The notes below the pieces were generated by a model. That model made no database searches. It was not told the origin of the DNA and saw nothing but the letters and a program-made list of their open reading frames with translations. Of a stretch of 37,620 bases of DNA, positions 15,222 through 22,927 are shown in pieces. The translations under genes were made by a program, and so were the position numbers. Each line of letters starts with the position of its first letter. Positions within the stretch are counted from its first letter, which is position 1. This DNA comes from a virus. Where the stretch lies: positions 1 through 37,620 of IMG/VR virus record IMGVR_UViG_3300043429_000957; one strand, written 5' to 3'.

Positions 15222-15601
15222 GTCTCTTCTTCTCCTTCGGTGTCTGTTGCATGTTCATCGATTGTTCCAAGTTGGTAAGCGGTCTTGATGCCGCGCAAGA
15301 AGCCTCGAACCACATTGCTGTAGTAGCTTCGGTTGAAGTTGATTTGGTATTCCAACCAAGTATCGACCTCGGTCTGGAAGAATTGAGCCAAACGGATGGC
15401 AAGATCACATGTCAGTGGATGCTCGCCGCTGACAACATCATCCAGTTCCTTGACATCAACACAAATGGCTTCAGCGACTGTAGCGGTATCGAGATGGAAA
15501 AGCTCGATGTTCTTGCGGAGAATGTCACCAGGATGGTAGACAGCTCTCCCAAAACTGGCAATCATAGATTCTTTCATTTCGCGATTAGAGAGCAGTTTCA
15601 T
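15218..15601 (-). CDS. HigA-like helix-turn-helix protein
   Basis: 127 residues. The sequence HPGDILRK at 23-30, a helix-turn-helix at about 38-58, and PLTCDLAIRLAQFFQTEVDTWLEYQ at 62-86 follow, segment by segment, the HigA/VapI antidote family (PGeiL...; s..isrii.Gkr.it...alrLa..fgtsp.fWl.lQ). The C-terminal 40 residues are an extra acidic tail. GGAGA lies about 9 nt before the ATG, and the start overlaps the upstream gene by 17 nt. HigA members bind DNA and neutralise the HigB RNase. No HigB-sized gene is adjacent, so it may counter a host toxin or act only as a repressor. Confidence 0.75.
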   Translation of the reverse strand: MKLLSNREMKESMIASFGRAVYHPGDILRKNIELFHLDTATVAEAICVDVKELDDVVSGEHPLTCDLAIRLAQFFQTEVDTWLEYQINFNRSYYSNVVRGFLRGIKTAYQLGTIDEHATDTEGEEET

Positions 15602-16088
15602 TGACAGGTATCTCCTTGGGTTCTGGGTTGAGAAGTTTGGCTATGGAAGGGAATTTGATTTTGGTTGAAGGTTTTTCTGCCTTGACCAGGACGGCGTCAA
15701 CAACGGCCATCTTTTCGTTAACTACATCAAGTGAGTCCTCGGACCCATCAGTGAGGTAATAATCAACAAGCAAATCGTTATCGACTTCATCGCGCGACCA
15801 GCTAATGTAGCAAGTGTTTAATTTCATGCTTCTGGTGGCTTGGAAAATGAAACCGATGGTTTTTGATCCAGGATTCTTAAATGAATGAATGATCGTTGTA
15901 TCCAGAACTTGAGTGATACTCCTAACGATGGGAGTCATGGATTTTGGATTAGTCTCCATCGGGAGCATAAGCACTGTGTGGCATTTTTCAAAATGTGATG
16001 ACAAGATACGAATGATGGCTTCTGAAACCGTGTTCACCTTGATAAAACCATATTGACATTTATCAGATATGGCATTTGACTTGGCCAT
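15585..16088 (-). CDS. Unknown protein heading the HigA-like operon
   Basis: 167 residues with AAGGAGGAG before the ATG. It looks like an alpha/beta protein with strands TVLMLPME and KTIGFIFQAT, a central polar part, and an acidic C-terminal region with low complexity. It is the first gene after the promoter-like box at 16130-16137. No known motif is visible. Confidence 0.6.
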   Translation of the reverse strand: MAKSNAISDKCQYGFIKVNTVSEAIIRILSSHFEKCHTVLMLPMETNPKSMTPIVRSITQVLDTTIIHSFKNPGSKTIGFIFQATRSMKLNTCYISWSRDEVDNDLLVDYYLTDGSEDSLDVVNEKMAVVDAVLVKAEKPSTKIKFPSIAKLLNPEPKEIPVNETAL

Positions 16089-16129
16089 TTTTAAACTCCT
16101 CCTTGTAGGTTGTAGTTAGGATCACTTAG

Positions 16130-16137
16130 GTAATATA
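16130..16137 (-). promoter_or_regulatory. TATATTAC early-type promoter element
   Basis: Minus-strand GGGTATATATTACCTAAG, 42 nt upstream of the start at 16088. The 15-nt core GGTATATATTACCTA is identical to the box before the RNase H gene (18774-18781). Strong candidate for the promoter of the 16088-14310 operon. Confidence 0.65.
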
Positions 16138-16163
16138 TACCCAAGAGATTAAAGAGATTAAAA

Positions 16164-16191
16164 CCCTAGTGCAACGTACGTTGCACTAGGG
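16164..16191 (-). terminator. Hairpin terminator after the DNA polymerase fragment
   Basis: A 28-nt perfect palindrome centred on ACGT, directly after the polymerase stop at 16200 and followed on the minus strand by TTTTAATCTC. It shows that the short polymerase frame is a transcriptional end, not an interrupted gene that resumes downstream. Confidence 0.8.
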
Positions 16192-16199
16192 GGTAGATT

Positions 16200-17843
16200 T
16201 CATCCTCTGGAGGCCATAAAGCCGGTGAGCATTTCCTCATATCCTGGTAGATTGAAGAACTTTGAACATAAGGCTACAGCGTTTTCTTGCGGAGCAGCAG
16301 CATGACCGAAGAAGTCGACGATGTCTTCAGGTGGTCTACCCTCGATGGTCAACATATTGGCTTTCTTAGTCTGACGACTGATGTTGGAACAGATGTTCAT
16401 GTTGGGATAAAAGGAGACGACGTCCAAGTCTGAAACAAGAGCACATAGCCCAGTTTCCTTATTCATCTCCTTAACCTTCTTCGTTCCTGTACCTCGTGCC
16501 AAGAGTGGACTAAGTACAGCACCACCAACGTTCTTGATCAGACTGTCGTATTCGCGTTCAAGGCTACCTTTACAGGATGCACTAACCGCACCTTTGCGAC
16601 GGCAGTAATCATGGAAGATATCCATGAGCTGAGCTGTTTGTTTGGCGAAACTCCCAATGGAAGTGAGCGGGATAAGTAGTAGCATGCTACTAACGTCATT
16701 GATAACCTTCTCCATGATCGGAAGGAGGAGGGCGTCAACGATGTTGTAGGCGCAGTACTCTTCGAATCGTGTGCGCTGCATCTCATGGTGACCGGCTTCG
16801 CCGAAGTCTAGCTTAGACGCACCGATAACATCAGAGGAGATGTCTTTGAGTTTGTAAGATGTGAGGTTACCATCAACTTTGCGAAGACGGCTGTACAATG
16901 CCATCGAGTCGTAAAACTGAGTGTACCCGCTCAGTTCGAACATATGCCAGCGGTGACTATAGTGAGCAATCAGTTCACTCTTGTCTTCGATGAACTTACA
17001 CACACGATATTCCCAAGGAACATCCGGATGACACATGATCTGGAAAGGATTAGCGTTGAAGAACTTGAGTCGGTTCAGGATGTAAGGAATATCGAAGTTC
17101 ATGTTCCAGACACTGATGAAATCATCCTTCTCTTTGTGGATATTAGCCATGATCCACTTGATGAGGTCGAGCTCGTTTCTGGTAACGTAGTACTCGATTT
17201 GAGGTCTGTATTTCTGGTAGACTTTCTTACCATCAGCGTTGAGCGATGCTTCGAATTTAACTAAGGCTGCATCAGTAATCTTCTTGATGTTTTCCAAACT
17301 GTTTTCATGAGGTAAGAAAGCAGCATGGATGGCGCAAAAGACTTTATGTTCATGAGAAACGTAAGTACATAGCTGGATTTCCTGGCCACCGAGAACTGAT
17401 GTCTCAATGTCGAGACCACCTACCCTATACTCGGAAGGTTCCTTTTCCGTAGAGTTGGCGAACGACTGCTTGATGATAACATCCATGTCAATTGATGCGC
17501 CATAAACATAAGGGCTATTGAGAAGGTCCGATTCTTTGACGAACTGGTTCGGTTTGTATCCGAGCAATCTTTTCAGTTCATCTTTGAGCTGGTAGTTTTG
17601 GACCTTGTATTCATCAAGTTCGCGCTTGTAAGCGAATTCTTTTTTGCGATCATGAAGATCTCTTAATCCAGGTTTAGTAACGAAGATGCTGCGACTGGGA
17701 TTCTTCCAGATCTTGAGTGTCGATTCGTTGGTTGCCACATTCTTAACGACGCCAATGACAGCATCGCCTGCATTGTCCTTAAGAGCTTTGTAAACTCCAT
17801 GGACATACTTGAATTGAGGTTTGTCTGTTTTGGTTTCCGACAT
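16200..17843 (-). CDS. Family B DNA polymerase, exonuclease domain and motif A only
   Basis: 547 residues starting at MSETKTDK (TAGGAGAAG 2-4 nt before the ATG). Exo I is at 143-149 (GLDIETS, D145 and E147), Exo II at 246-255 (WNMNFDIPYI, N249 and D251) and Exo III at 366-370 (YNIVD, Y366 and D370). GGAVLSP at 440-446 matches the 'GG.V..P' link of family B enzymes, and motif A lies at about 474-482 (DVVSFYPNM). The protein ends 65 residues after motif A, without motif B (KxxxNSxYG) or motif C (DTDS). Usual members run to 800-900 residues. It therefore holds proofreading and half of the palm; the rest must be a separate gene outside this window if the enzyme polymerises. It has its own promoter-like box and terminator. 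Confidence 0.85.
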   Translation of the reverse strand: MSETKTDKPQFKYVHGVYKALKDNAGDAVIGVVKNVATNESTLKIWKNPSRSIFVTKPGLRDLHDRKKEFAYKRELDEYKVQNYQLKDELKRLLGYKPNQFVKESDLLNSPYVYGASIDMDVIIKQSFANSTEKEPSEYRVGGLDIETSVLGGQEIQLCTYVSHEHKVFCAIHAAFLPHENSLENIKKITDAALVKFEASLNADGKKVYQKYRPQIEYYVTRNELDLIKWIMANIHKEKDDFISVWNMNFDIPYILNRLKFFNANPFQIMCHPDVPWEYRVCKFIEDKSELIAHYSHRWHMFELSGYTQFYDSMALYSRLRKVDGNLTSYKLKDISSDVIGASKLDFGEAGHHEMQRTRFEEYCAYNIVDALLLPIMEKVINDVSSMLLLIPLTSIGSFAKQTAQLMDIFHDYCRRKGAVSASCKGSLEREYDSLIKNVGGAVLSPLLARGTGTKKVKEMNKETGLCALVSDLDVVSFYPNMNICSNISRQTKKANMLTIEGRPPEDIVDFFGHAAAPQENAVALCSKFFNLPGYEEMLTGFMASRG

Positions 17844-17873
17844 AACTTCTCCTATTACGATGCGGGGTGTGAG

Positions 17874-17881
17874 GTAATACA
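17874..17881 (-). promoter_or_regulatory. TGTATTAC promoter element before the polymerase
   Basis: Minus-strand GATTGTATTACCTCAC, 31 nt upstream of the polymerase start at 17843 and just after the terminator at 17924. It differs from TATATTAC in one base. Confidence 0.5.
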
Positions 17882-17923
17882 ATCACTGCCAGCAATAAGA
17901 ATAAAAAAGACAAAGAAGATAGT

Positions 17924-17956
17924 CCTCTCCTCTCTCCCATCGGGAGAGAGGAGAGG
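17924..17956 (-). terminator. Intrinsic terminator after the RNase H operon
   Basis: A perfect 15-bp stem of purine/pyrimidine strands (17924-17938 with 17942-17956), loop of 3 nt, then on the minus strand ACTATCTTCTTTGTCTTTTTTAT. It lies 7 nt past the stop at 17963. Confidence 0.9.
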
Positions 17957-17962
17957 GTGATG

Positions 17963-18202
17963 TCATTCGTAAGAGATCAAAACTTCCTGAAGGAAATTGC
18001 GTCGACTGAGCTCCATCTTTACAGCTATTTCTGGGACCGTGATGTCGATCTGACTTGCAACAAGACACATCGATTCTTTGATGTCGGAAGCGTACGATTG
18101 GCAAACGCCAACTCGATTACCGGAAGCCATTCGATCAGAAACTTTATTTCTGTAAACAACGGCTACGAGATCCTCGACTTCAATTCCTGCCATTTTCGAC
18201 AT
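17963..18202 (-). CDS. Small unknown protein downstream of RNase H
   Basis: 79 residues with GGAGATG before the ATG. The sequence starts with a strand (IEVEDLVAVVY), then has two helices; the end, ITVPEIAVKMELSRRNFLQEVL, has the look of a helix-turn-helix but is not a clear match. It shares a transcript with RNase HI, from the box at 18774 to the hairpin at 17924. The plus-strand frame over the same bases lacks a ribosome site. Function unknown. Confidence 0.55.
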   Translation of the reverse strand: MSKMAGIEVEDLVAVVYRNKVSDRMASGNRVGVCQSYASDIKESMCLVASQIDITVPEIAVKMELSRRNFLQEVLISYE

Positions 18203-18232
18203 GTACTCATCTCCATGTTGTTTATGTTAACA

Positions 18233-18739
18233 CTAACTGCGTAAATCGAAGCCTGTATCGATAAGCTCTTTTTTGGTTGAGATAGCCAAATTAGCCAACT
18301 TATCAACTCGTTCATTCCCAACGTTACCAGCATGACCTTTTACCCAAGTGATCATGACCTTGTGCATTTCTACCTGATGTATCAATCGTTGCCAAAGATC
18401 CTTGTTCTTGACGGGATCGCCCATGCGAGTTCTCCAGCCATTACGCTTCCATGAAGTGTACCACTTGTTGACCAAAGTGTCGACAATATACTTACTGTCG
18501 GTGAACACCTGAACCTCACAAATGACTTTCAATTCTTCGAGCGCCGCGATAAGACCCAACAACTCCATGCGATTATTGGTAGTGTGGCGATAACACTCAC
18601 ACAACTCCAACTCTTCATCGTTCCAGATGAGCAAAGATCCGTATCCTCCTTTACCAGGATTACCTTTAGCAGCACCATCGCTGTATATGGTAACCTTAGG
18701 AAGATCACCAAGAGGTAATTTGCTTTTCTTCTTAGCCAT
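18233..18739 (-). CDS. rnhA: Ribonuclease HI
   Basis: 168 residues starting at MAKKKSKL (GGAG 10 nt upstream); the ATG ten codons earlier has no ribosome site and lies close to the promoter box. All active-site residues of RNase HI are present: D21 in YSDGAAKGNPG, E59 in NNRMEL, D81 in VFTDSKY, H136 in VKGHAG and D146 in ERVDKLA. The basic segment SWKRNGWRTR at 96-105 matches the handle loop of E. coli RNase HI. The enzyme cuts RNA in RNA-DNA hybrids, such as primers of phage DNA replication. Length is normal for the family. It is the first gene behind a full promoter-like box. Confidence 0.95.
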   Translation of the reverse strand: MAKKKSKLPLGDLPKVTIYSDGAAKGNPGKGGYGSLLIWNDEELELCECYRHTTNNRMELLGLIAALEELKVICEVQVFTDSKYIVDTLVNKWYTSWKRNGWRTRMGDPVKNKDLWQRLIHQVEMHKVMITWVKGHAGNVGNERVDKLANLAISTKKELIDTGFDLRS

Positions 18740-18773
18740 AAGTTGCGTACTCCAAATTAGGTTGTTCAACTAG

Positions 18774-18781
18774 GTAATATA
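18774..18781 (-). promoter_or_regulatory. TATATTAC early-type promoter element
   Basis: Minus-strand GGGTATATATTACCTAGT, 35 nt upstream of the RNase H start at 18739. It shares its 15-nt core with the box at 16130. It sits between the capsid-gene terminator (18809-18846) and RNase H, so it must serve the latter. Confidence 0.65.
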
Positions 18782-18808
18782 TACCCAAGACTAAAAAGAA
18801 AAAGAGAG

Positions 18809-18846
18809 CTCTCCCTCTCCTAGCCTCGCGGCTAGGAGAGGGAGAG
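18809..18846 (-). terminator. Intrinsic terminator after the putative capsid gene
   Basis: A perfect 17-bp stem (18809-18825 with 18830-18846) with a TCGC/GCGA loop; on the minus strand it is followed by CTCTTTTTCTTTTTAG. It separates the highly expressed capsid candidate from the RNase H promoter. Confidence 0.92.
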
Positions 18847-18867
18847 TAGCACTAGGCTACAAGTCTA

Positions 18868-20982
18868 TCAGACGTTGTAGGTAACGCCGGCAACACCAGT
18901 GACGTCGATGATAGCACCGATCGCGTTGGTGACAACGGGGAGCTCACGAGCGCTGGCGAACAGACGCTGGTTGGCACCACCATTGTTCTGGTAGTTGAAC
19001 TGGCTGACGAAGGTACCGCAGTCGAAGTTGATACCGAAGTTGAGTTCGGGTTGGGCATCGGCACCGATGAAGGGGATGAGGAGCATTTTGGTCTTCATCG
19101 AATCAAAGGTGGTGGTGATGACTTCGAGGATGGCACCGCCGGGGAGAACCAGCTTGTACTCGACGCCGTCGGCGTTGCTCACAGACTCACCACTTTGGAG
19201 GTGGTTGTGGATGTGAGGCTGGCCAAGGATGTTGGCGAGCAGCGAGGGCGAGGTGATGAGGCGGTAGGTAGGCTTCGAACCAGCAACCAGCTGAGTGGTG
19301 AACTTCGAGTCTTGGTGCAGCTTGGCGATGACACCGTTCAGGAAGGTGGTGGTACGAGCGATGATGTCGCCGGAACGGTCAGAGTCGCGGATAGCGGTCA
19401 GACCGGCGAAGGCGAGAGTAGCGCTGACGGAGGTCGGGATGACCTTGCCACCGAGAGCATAGAAGCGGCCGGGTTGTTCAGCGGCTTTCTTGCCACCGGC
19501 GATCCAGGCAGCGTTTTCAGCGGCAACTTTGTCCAGGCTGGTTTCGATGACGTCGACGAGACGCTTGTCGAGACCGATGCGGATGATGTTGCTGAGGGTA
19601 GCAGCGTTTTCGCTGTTCTCAGAGCGGCTGTCGCCCATGGCGTAGTCCATGACGAACACACGACCGACGGGGATCGGGTAGGTCAGTTGCTTGCGACGGG
19701 TCTGGACGGCGATGTCCGACTTGCGAAGGTTTTCTTCGCTGAAGCGGGCGTCGACGGTCCAAGCGGTAGCGACCGAGGTAGCTTCGGCGGCGATGGCAGC
19801 GGCTTTGTTGTTGGCAGCGGTGGTGACAGCAGCACCTTGCATGTTGCCGCCAGCGAAGGTAGCGAGAGCCATGGCGCTGACGATACCGGCACGGAGGTCG
19901 GCGGTAGCGGAGAGCTTGACGGTGATGGAAACGGCGTCATCGACAGCCATCGAGCCGAGGAGGACGGAAGCAACACCGGCCGAAGTCTTGGCATTCTTGT
20001 CAAGAGAAACGGTGAAGGTGGTGTTGAGAGCGCGCTCGACGGAGTCGCCGTTGGTGGTACGAGTCAGACGATCGCGGCTTTCCGGAACGGGAAGAGCGAA
20101 GGTTTCGGCGGTGGTACCGTCGTCCATGGTGACGTAGACGTACTCAGCCTTGATGCCGTCAGCGATGTGGTCGGTGCGGTTGATCTTGGCGTAGCCGGGG
20201 ATCGAGGAGTTGATCGAGAGTTTGACGATGTTGGCATCGCGACCGAGCTTGATCAGACCGTCAGCAACCAGTTCGCCGGAGGCGTTGGTGAGGAGGGGAA
20301 CGATGCGCTTGAGCTGAGCGTTCACCAGGCTGGGGTTGCTGTAGAGGTCAACCAGAGTGGTGGTGACGTCGCTGTTGGAGTCGTCGAGGGTGTAGATCTC
20401 GTTGGTCTCGCGGACCAGGACCACTTCGGAACCGGCGGCGCCACGGGTGGCGAAGGCGCGGGGGACGATGGTGGTGTGCCATTTCAGCATGGAGATGACG
20501 ATCGCGGTTTTGACGTCGATGGTCAGTTTGTCGGTGTCGATACCGAAGCTTTCCAGACCGGAACGGAAGGAGTTCATCAGTTCGGGAACGTAGAGGCTCT
20601 CGAGACCGATGCCGTTGCTGGCTTGAGAGACGCTGCTGTGGCCGATCCAGCCGGACTTGCCAGCGGCGGCACGAGCAACGATCACGGCGACTTGCTTGGC
20701 AGCTTCAGCCTGGCAAGATTGGGGGATGCCGGCTTCGCGGACGAGGGTGAGGATCTTTTCGGTGCCGATGGCGGAGGCGCCTTCAGCGCCGGCGTTGACG
20801 AAGGACTCTGTAGCGGCGAAGCGACCGCGATCATCAGCGCGGAAGCTGTTGGTGCTGGTCAGGAAGCCATCGACTTGTTTGCCGAGATCAGCGGCCAGGC
20901 CGGCGAGCGAGCCTTTCTTGCCGTTGACTTTGGCGTCGGTGGTGAGTTGATCGAGGAAGCTTTCGAAAGCAGACTTAGACAT
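18868..20982 (-). CDS. Putative major capsid protein (phiKZ-like)
   Basis: 704 residues, rich in Ala, Thr and Val, with few Cys and no membrane segment. GGAG lies 10 nt before the ATG. The size fits phiKZ-type capsid proteins (about 700-750 residues). The N-terminal 110-170 residues are Ala- and Lys-rich and would suit a cleaved delta-like region; AGAE at about residues 64-67 is one candidate for a phiKZ-type protease site, but cleavage is inference. The gene is visibly richer in G+C, with a narrow codon choice unlike its neighbours, as expected of the most expressed phage gene; the opposite strand is open for over 2 kb because of that bias. It stands alone between a long leader and a strong terminator. 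Another abundant structural protein, such as a sheath, remains possible. Confidence 0.65.
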   Translation of the reverse strand: MSKSAFESFLDQLTTDAKVNGKKGSLAGLAADLGKQVDGFLTSTNSFRADDRGRFAATESFVNAGAEGASAIGTEKILTLVREAGIPQSCQAEAAKQVAVIVARAAAGKSGWIGHSSVSQASNGIGLESLYVPELMNSFRSGLESFGIDTDKLTIDVKTAIVISMLKWHTTIVPRAFATRGAAGSEVVLVRETNEIYTLDDSNSDVTTTLVDLYSNPSLVNAQLKRIVPLLTNASGELVADGLIKLGRDANIVKLSINSSIPGYAKINRTDHIADGIKAEYVYVTMDDGTTAETFALPVPESRDRLTRTTNGDSVERALNTTFTVSLDKNAKTSAGVASVLLGSMAVDDAVSITVKLSATADLRAGIVSAMALATFAGGNMQGAAVTTAANNKAAAIAAEATSVATAWTVDARFSEENLRKSDIAVQTRRKQLTYPIPVGRVFVMDYAMGDSRSENSENAATLSNIIRIGLDKRLVDVIETSLDKVAAENAAWIAGGKKAAEQPGRFYALGGKVIPTSVSATLAFAGLTAIRDSDRSGDIIARTTTFLNGVIAKLHQDSKFTTQLVAGSKPTYRLITSPSLLANILGQPHIHNHLQSGESVSNADGVEYKLVLPGGAILEVITTTFDSMKTKMLLIPFIGADAQPELNFGINFDCGTFVSQFNYQNNGGANQRLFASARELPVVTNAIGAIIDVTGVAGVTYNV

Positions 20983-21307
20983 AGCTGTAATCTCCAGGAT
21001 GGATTTTTTTGTTTGTGTTCGAACGATGTCTCATGTCGAATAGCCGAGTCTTATGAGGATAGGCTAATTCGGTAGGACGTAGAGTGTTTATGCTCACAAC
21101 CTCTATATACAATCTTTAACCTCTTGCACACACACGCACAATTTAGGAGGCTATTGACAAGATTGATGTAGACGTTGCTATGCACATGGTCACCGACGAT
21201 GCTACTGACTTCGCATGTCCGCAGAAACTCGTTGTCTACATAACATGTAGTGACAAGGGAGAGACTGTCTCTCCTGTCGTCAACGAAGATGCGTTGATTG
21301 TTTTGGG
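20983..21307. other. 325-bp intergenic region upstream of the capsid candidate
   Basis: It probably holds the capsid promoter and leader: on the minus strand ATTGTATATAGAGG occurs near 21099-21112, but no TATATTAC-type box is present. Two inverted repeats lie further up: CTACAT/ATGTAG with 3 nt between (about 21234-21249), and GGAGAGA/TCTCTCC with 3 nt between (about 21259-21276), the latter a possible weak terminator for the gene ending at 21308. A plus-strand frame 21180-21311 (43 residues) is open, with AGGAGG well upstream at 21145 but no well-placed start; I do not call it a gene. Confidence 0.4.
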
Positions 21308-22927
21308 TTAGATGATGTTGTTGCTGGGTTGGATACCCAGGACACGTTCAAGGATTTCGTGTACAACTTCGACATTGATGACGAAGAGCCACTGAGCCTT
21401 GAGACGCTTCAGAAGAAGTTTGTCTTCAGCGCTGATCCCACTCGCATCGTTAGCCAGAACTCTTTCGATGATGAAGAGAGCTTCGGAGCGATAGGTGTAG
21501 GAGTCGAGAGTGTCAGGATCTGGGAGTGTGAGCTTGTATCCTCCATCATCATTGCTTGATTTGGGATCTGTATCCTTAGCACCGATGGCAAGACCATCTG
21601 TGTTTTCAGGAGTAGAACCGGTATCGGTATCCTTGGATTGACTATCCGGATCGTAGATGATGTCATCGACATCATCATCGTCGTCCTGATCTTCATCATC
21701 ATCGTTATCATCACTGATATCGATGTTGTTGGGATCGGAACTCGGATCATAAGGGACGAAGTCGAGGCTGCTGTCGTCAACACCGGAATCATCTTCAACG
21801 GCCTTGAAGAGTTGAGAACCGACATCGAGACCAGTCACATACCACTTATGCTGAGGCTTGAAAGCCTCGGTAGCGGAGACGGTAATGTCATCCTTGATGG
21901 TAGGATTAGACAGCGCTTGAGTCAGATAGGAGAAGAGTTTGGAGAATGTGTCTTTGTATCGAGCTTCTGTGGCCAGATACTTGAAGATCCTGGATGTGAC
22001 CGGACCGAGAGGGTATCTACGGACATTGAGGAGTTGAGTCAGCATGACAGCGTAGCCTTCAATCCAGTAAGGCTTCAACTCTTCATCGAGGAACTTATCC
22101 ACGTCGAAGTAGGCAAGAGTAATCTTGTCTTTTGGTACATCGCAGTAGATGCCTTGAATGATGAGCGGCATGGCATCCGATGAAAAGACGCCAGCCTTAC
22201 GCAGAGCGTAATTGTCGCTTTCCATGTTGGCAAGACCGACGTAACCGAGGAGCTCGTCAACTGATCCTTTAGGGAAGTCGAAACAAAGATAATAGCGGAG
22301 AAGTCTCCCAATACCTGCGGCAAAGAAGCTATCCTTAGCAACATCTCCGCTCTTGAGTGTAAATGTTGCACTCTGGGTACCAGCATAAGCGCTAACGCTA
22401 AGGTACTCAGGGCAACAGACCAGGGCTCTGACGTCTTCAAACTCAAGGTCTTCAAGTTTCTCGCCAGCGAGAGACTTAGCTACAAAGAGAATGTATGAGG
22501 CGTAGACGCCGAGGTTGTTGCGGTAAGAATTGGTCCCAACCGCACCGAGACAGTATTGGAGATCTTTGATGGAGAAATTGACAGGAACAACTGCTCTGTC
22601 TCCGATGAGGTAGGAGCAGAAAGACAGAACTTCCATCTGCTTCTCGAGGATGAAGTCATCAGCTCTAGGCTGATAGTCCTTCCAGACAGAGTCTTTCTTC
22701 AGAGGATCGTTGTTGAGACGCATGATCTCGAAACTAAGTTCCTCTCGCATCTCTTTGATAAAAAATACAGGTGCTTTATGGTATACGTCAACCATAGAAA
22801 AGACCAAGCACCGATGCAAGATACTCAGAAGTCTATCCTTAGTCGGGTAGAGTCGAGTAGCGAAGCGATCAGGAAGGCCATCGGCGTTCCTGGTGTAAGT
22901 GAGCTCACATGAAGGAAGATTTCTCAT
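21308..22927 (-). CDS. Unknown protein with Asp-rich linker, next to capsid candidate
   Basis: 539 residues with AAGGAA before the ATG. Residues 1-375 form a large, mainly helical domain. Residues about 377-437 are an extremely acidic linker (for example DDNDDDEDQDDDDD near 406-419). Residues 475-532 form a final helical unit with IIERVL and VHEILERVLG. The position next to the putative capsid gene and the two-domain build would suit a virion, scaffold or packaging-related protein, but no known motif is visible. The acidic linker could act as a flexible spacer or calcium-binding tract. Function unknown. Confidence 0.65.
   Translation of the reverse strand: MRNLPSCELTYTRNADGLPDRFATRLYPTKDRLLSILHRCLVFSMVDVYHKAPVFFIKEMREELSFEIMRLNNDPLKKDSVWKDYQPRADDFILEKQMEVLSFCSYLIGDRAVVPVNFSIKDLQYCLGAVGTNSYRNNLGVYASYILFVAKSLAGEKLEDLEFEDVRALVCCPEYLSVSAYAGTQSATFTLKSGDVAKDSFFAAGIGRLLRYYLCFDFPKGSVDELLGYVGLANMESDNYALRKAGVFSSDAMPLIIQGIYCDVPKDKITLAYFDVDKFLDEELKPYWIEGYAVMLTQLLNVRRYPLGPVTSRIFKYLATEARYKDTFSKLFSYLTQALSNPTIKDDITVSATEAFKPQHKWYVTGLDVGSQLFKAVEDDSGVDDSSLDFVPYDPSSDPNNIDISDDNDDDEDQDDDDDVDDIIYDPDSQSKDTDTGSTPENTDGLAIGAKDTDPKSSNDDGGYKLTLPDPDTLDSYTYRSEALFIIERVLANDASGISAEDKLLLKRLKAQWLFVINVEVVHEILERVLGIQPSNNII

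Noticed and set aside
16164-16191. Palindrome considered as an intron or attachment site interrupting the polymerase
   Set aside because: It directly follows the stop, is followed by a T-run and resembles the other terminators; no continuation of the polymerase frame is seen beyond it.
19051-21075. 674-residue open frame on the plus strand
   Set aside because: It is the exact antisense of the G+C-rich capsid candidate and is rich in Gly, Asp, Glu and Val as expected of a reverse-strand shadow; it has no ribosome site and would run through the capsid terminator side.
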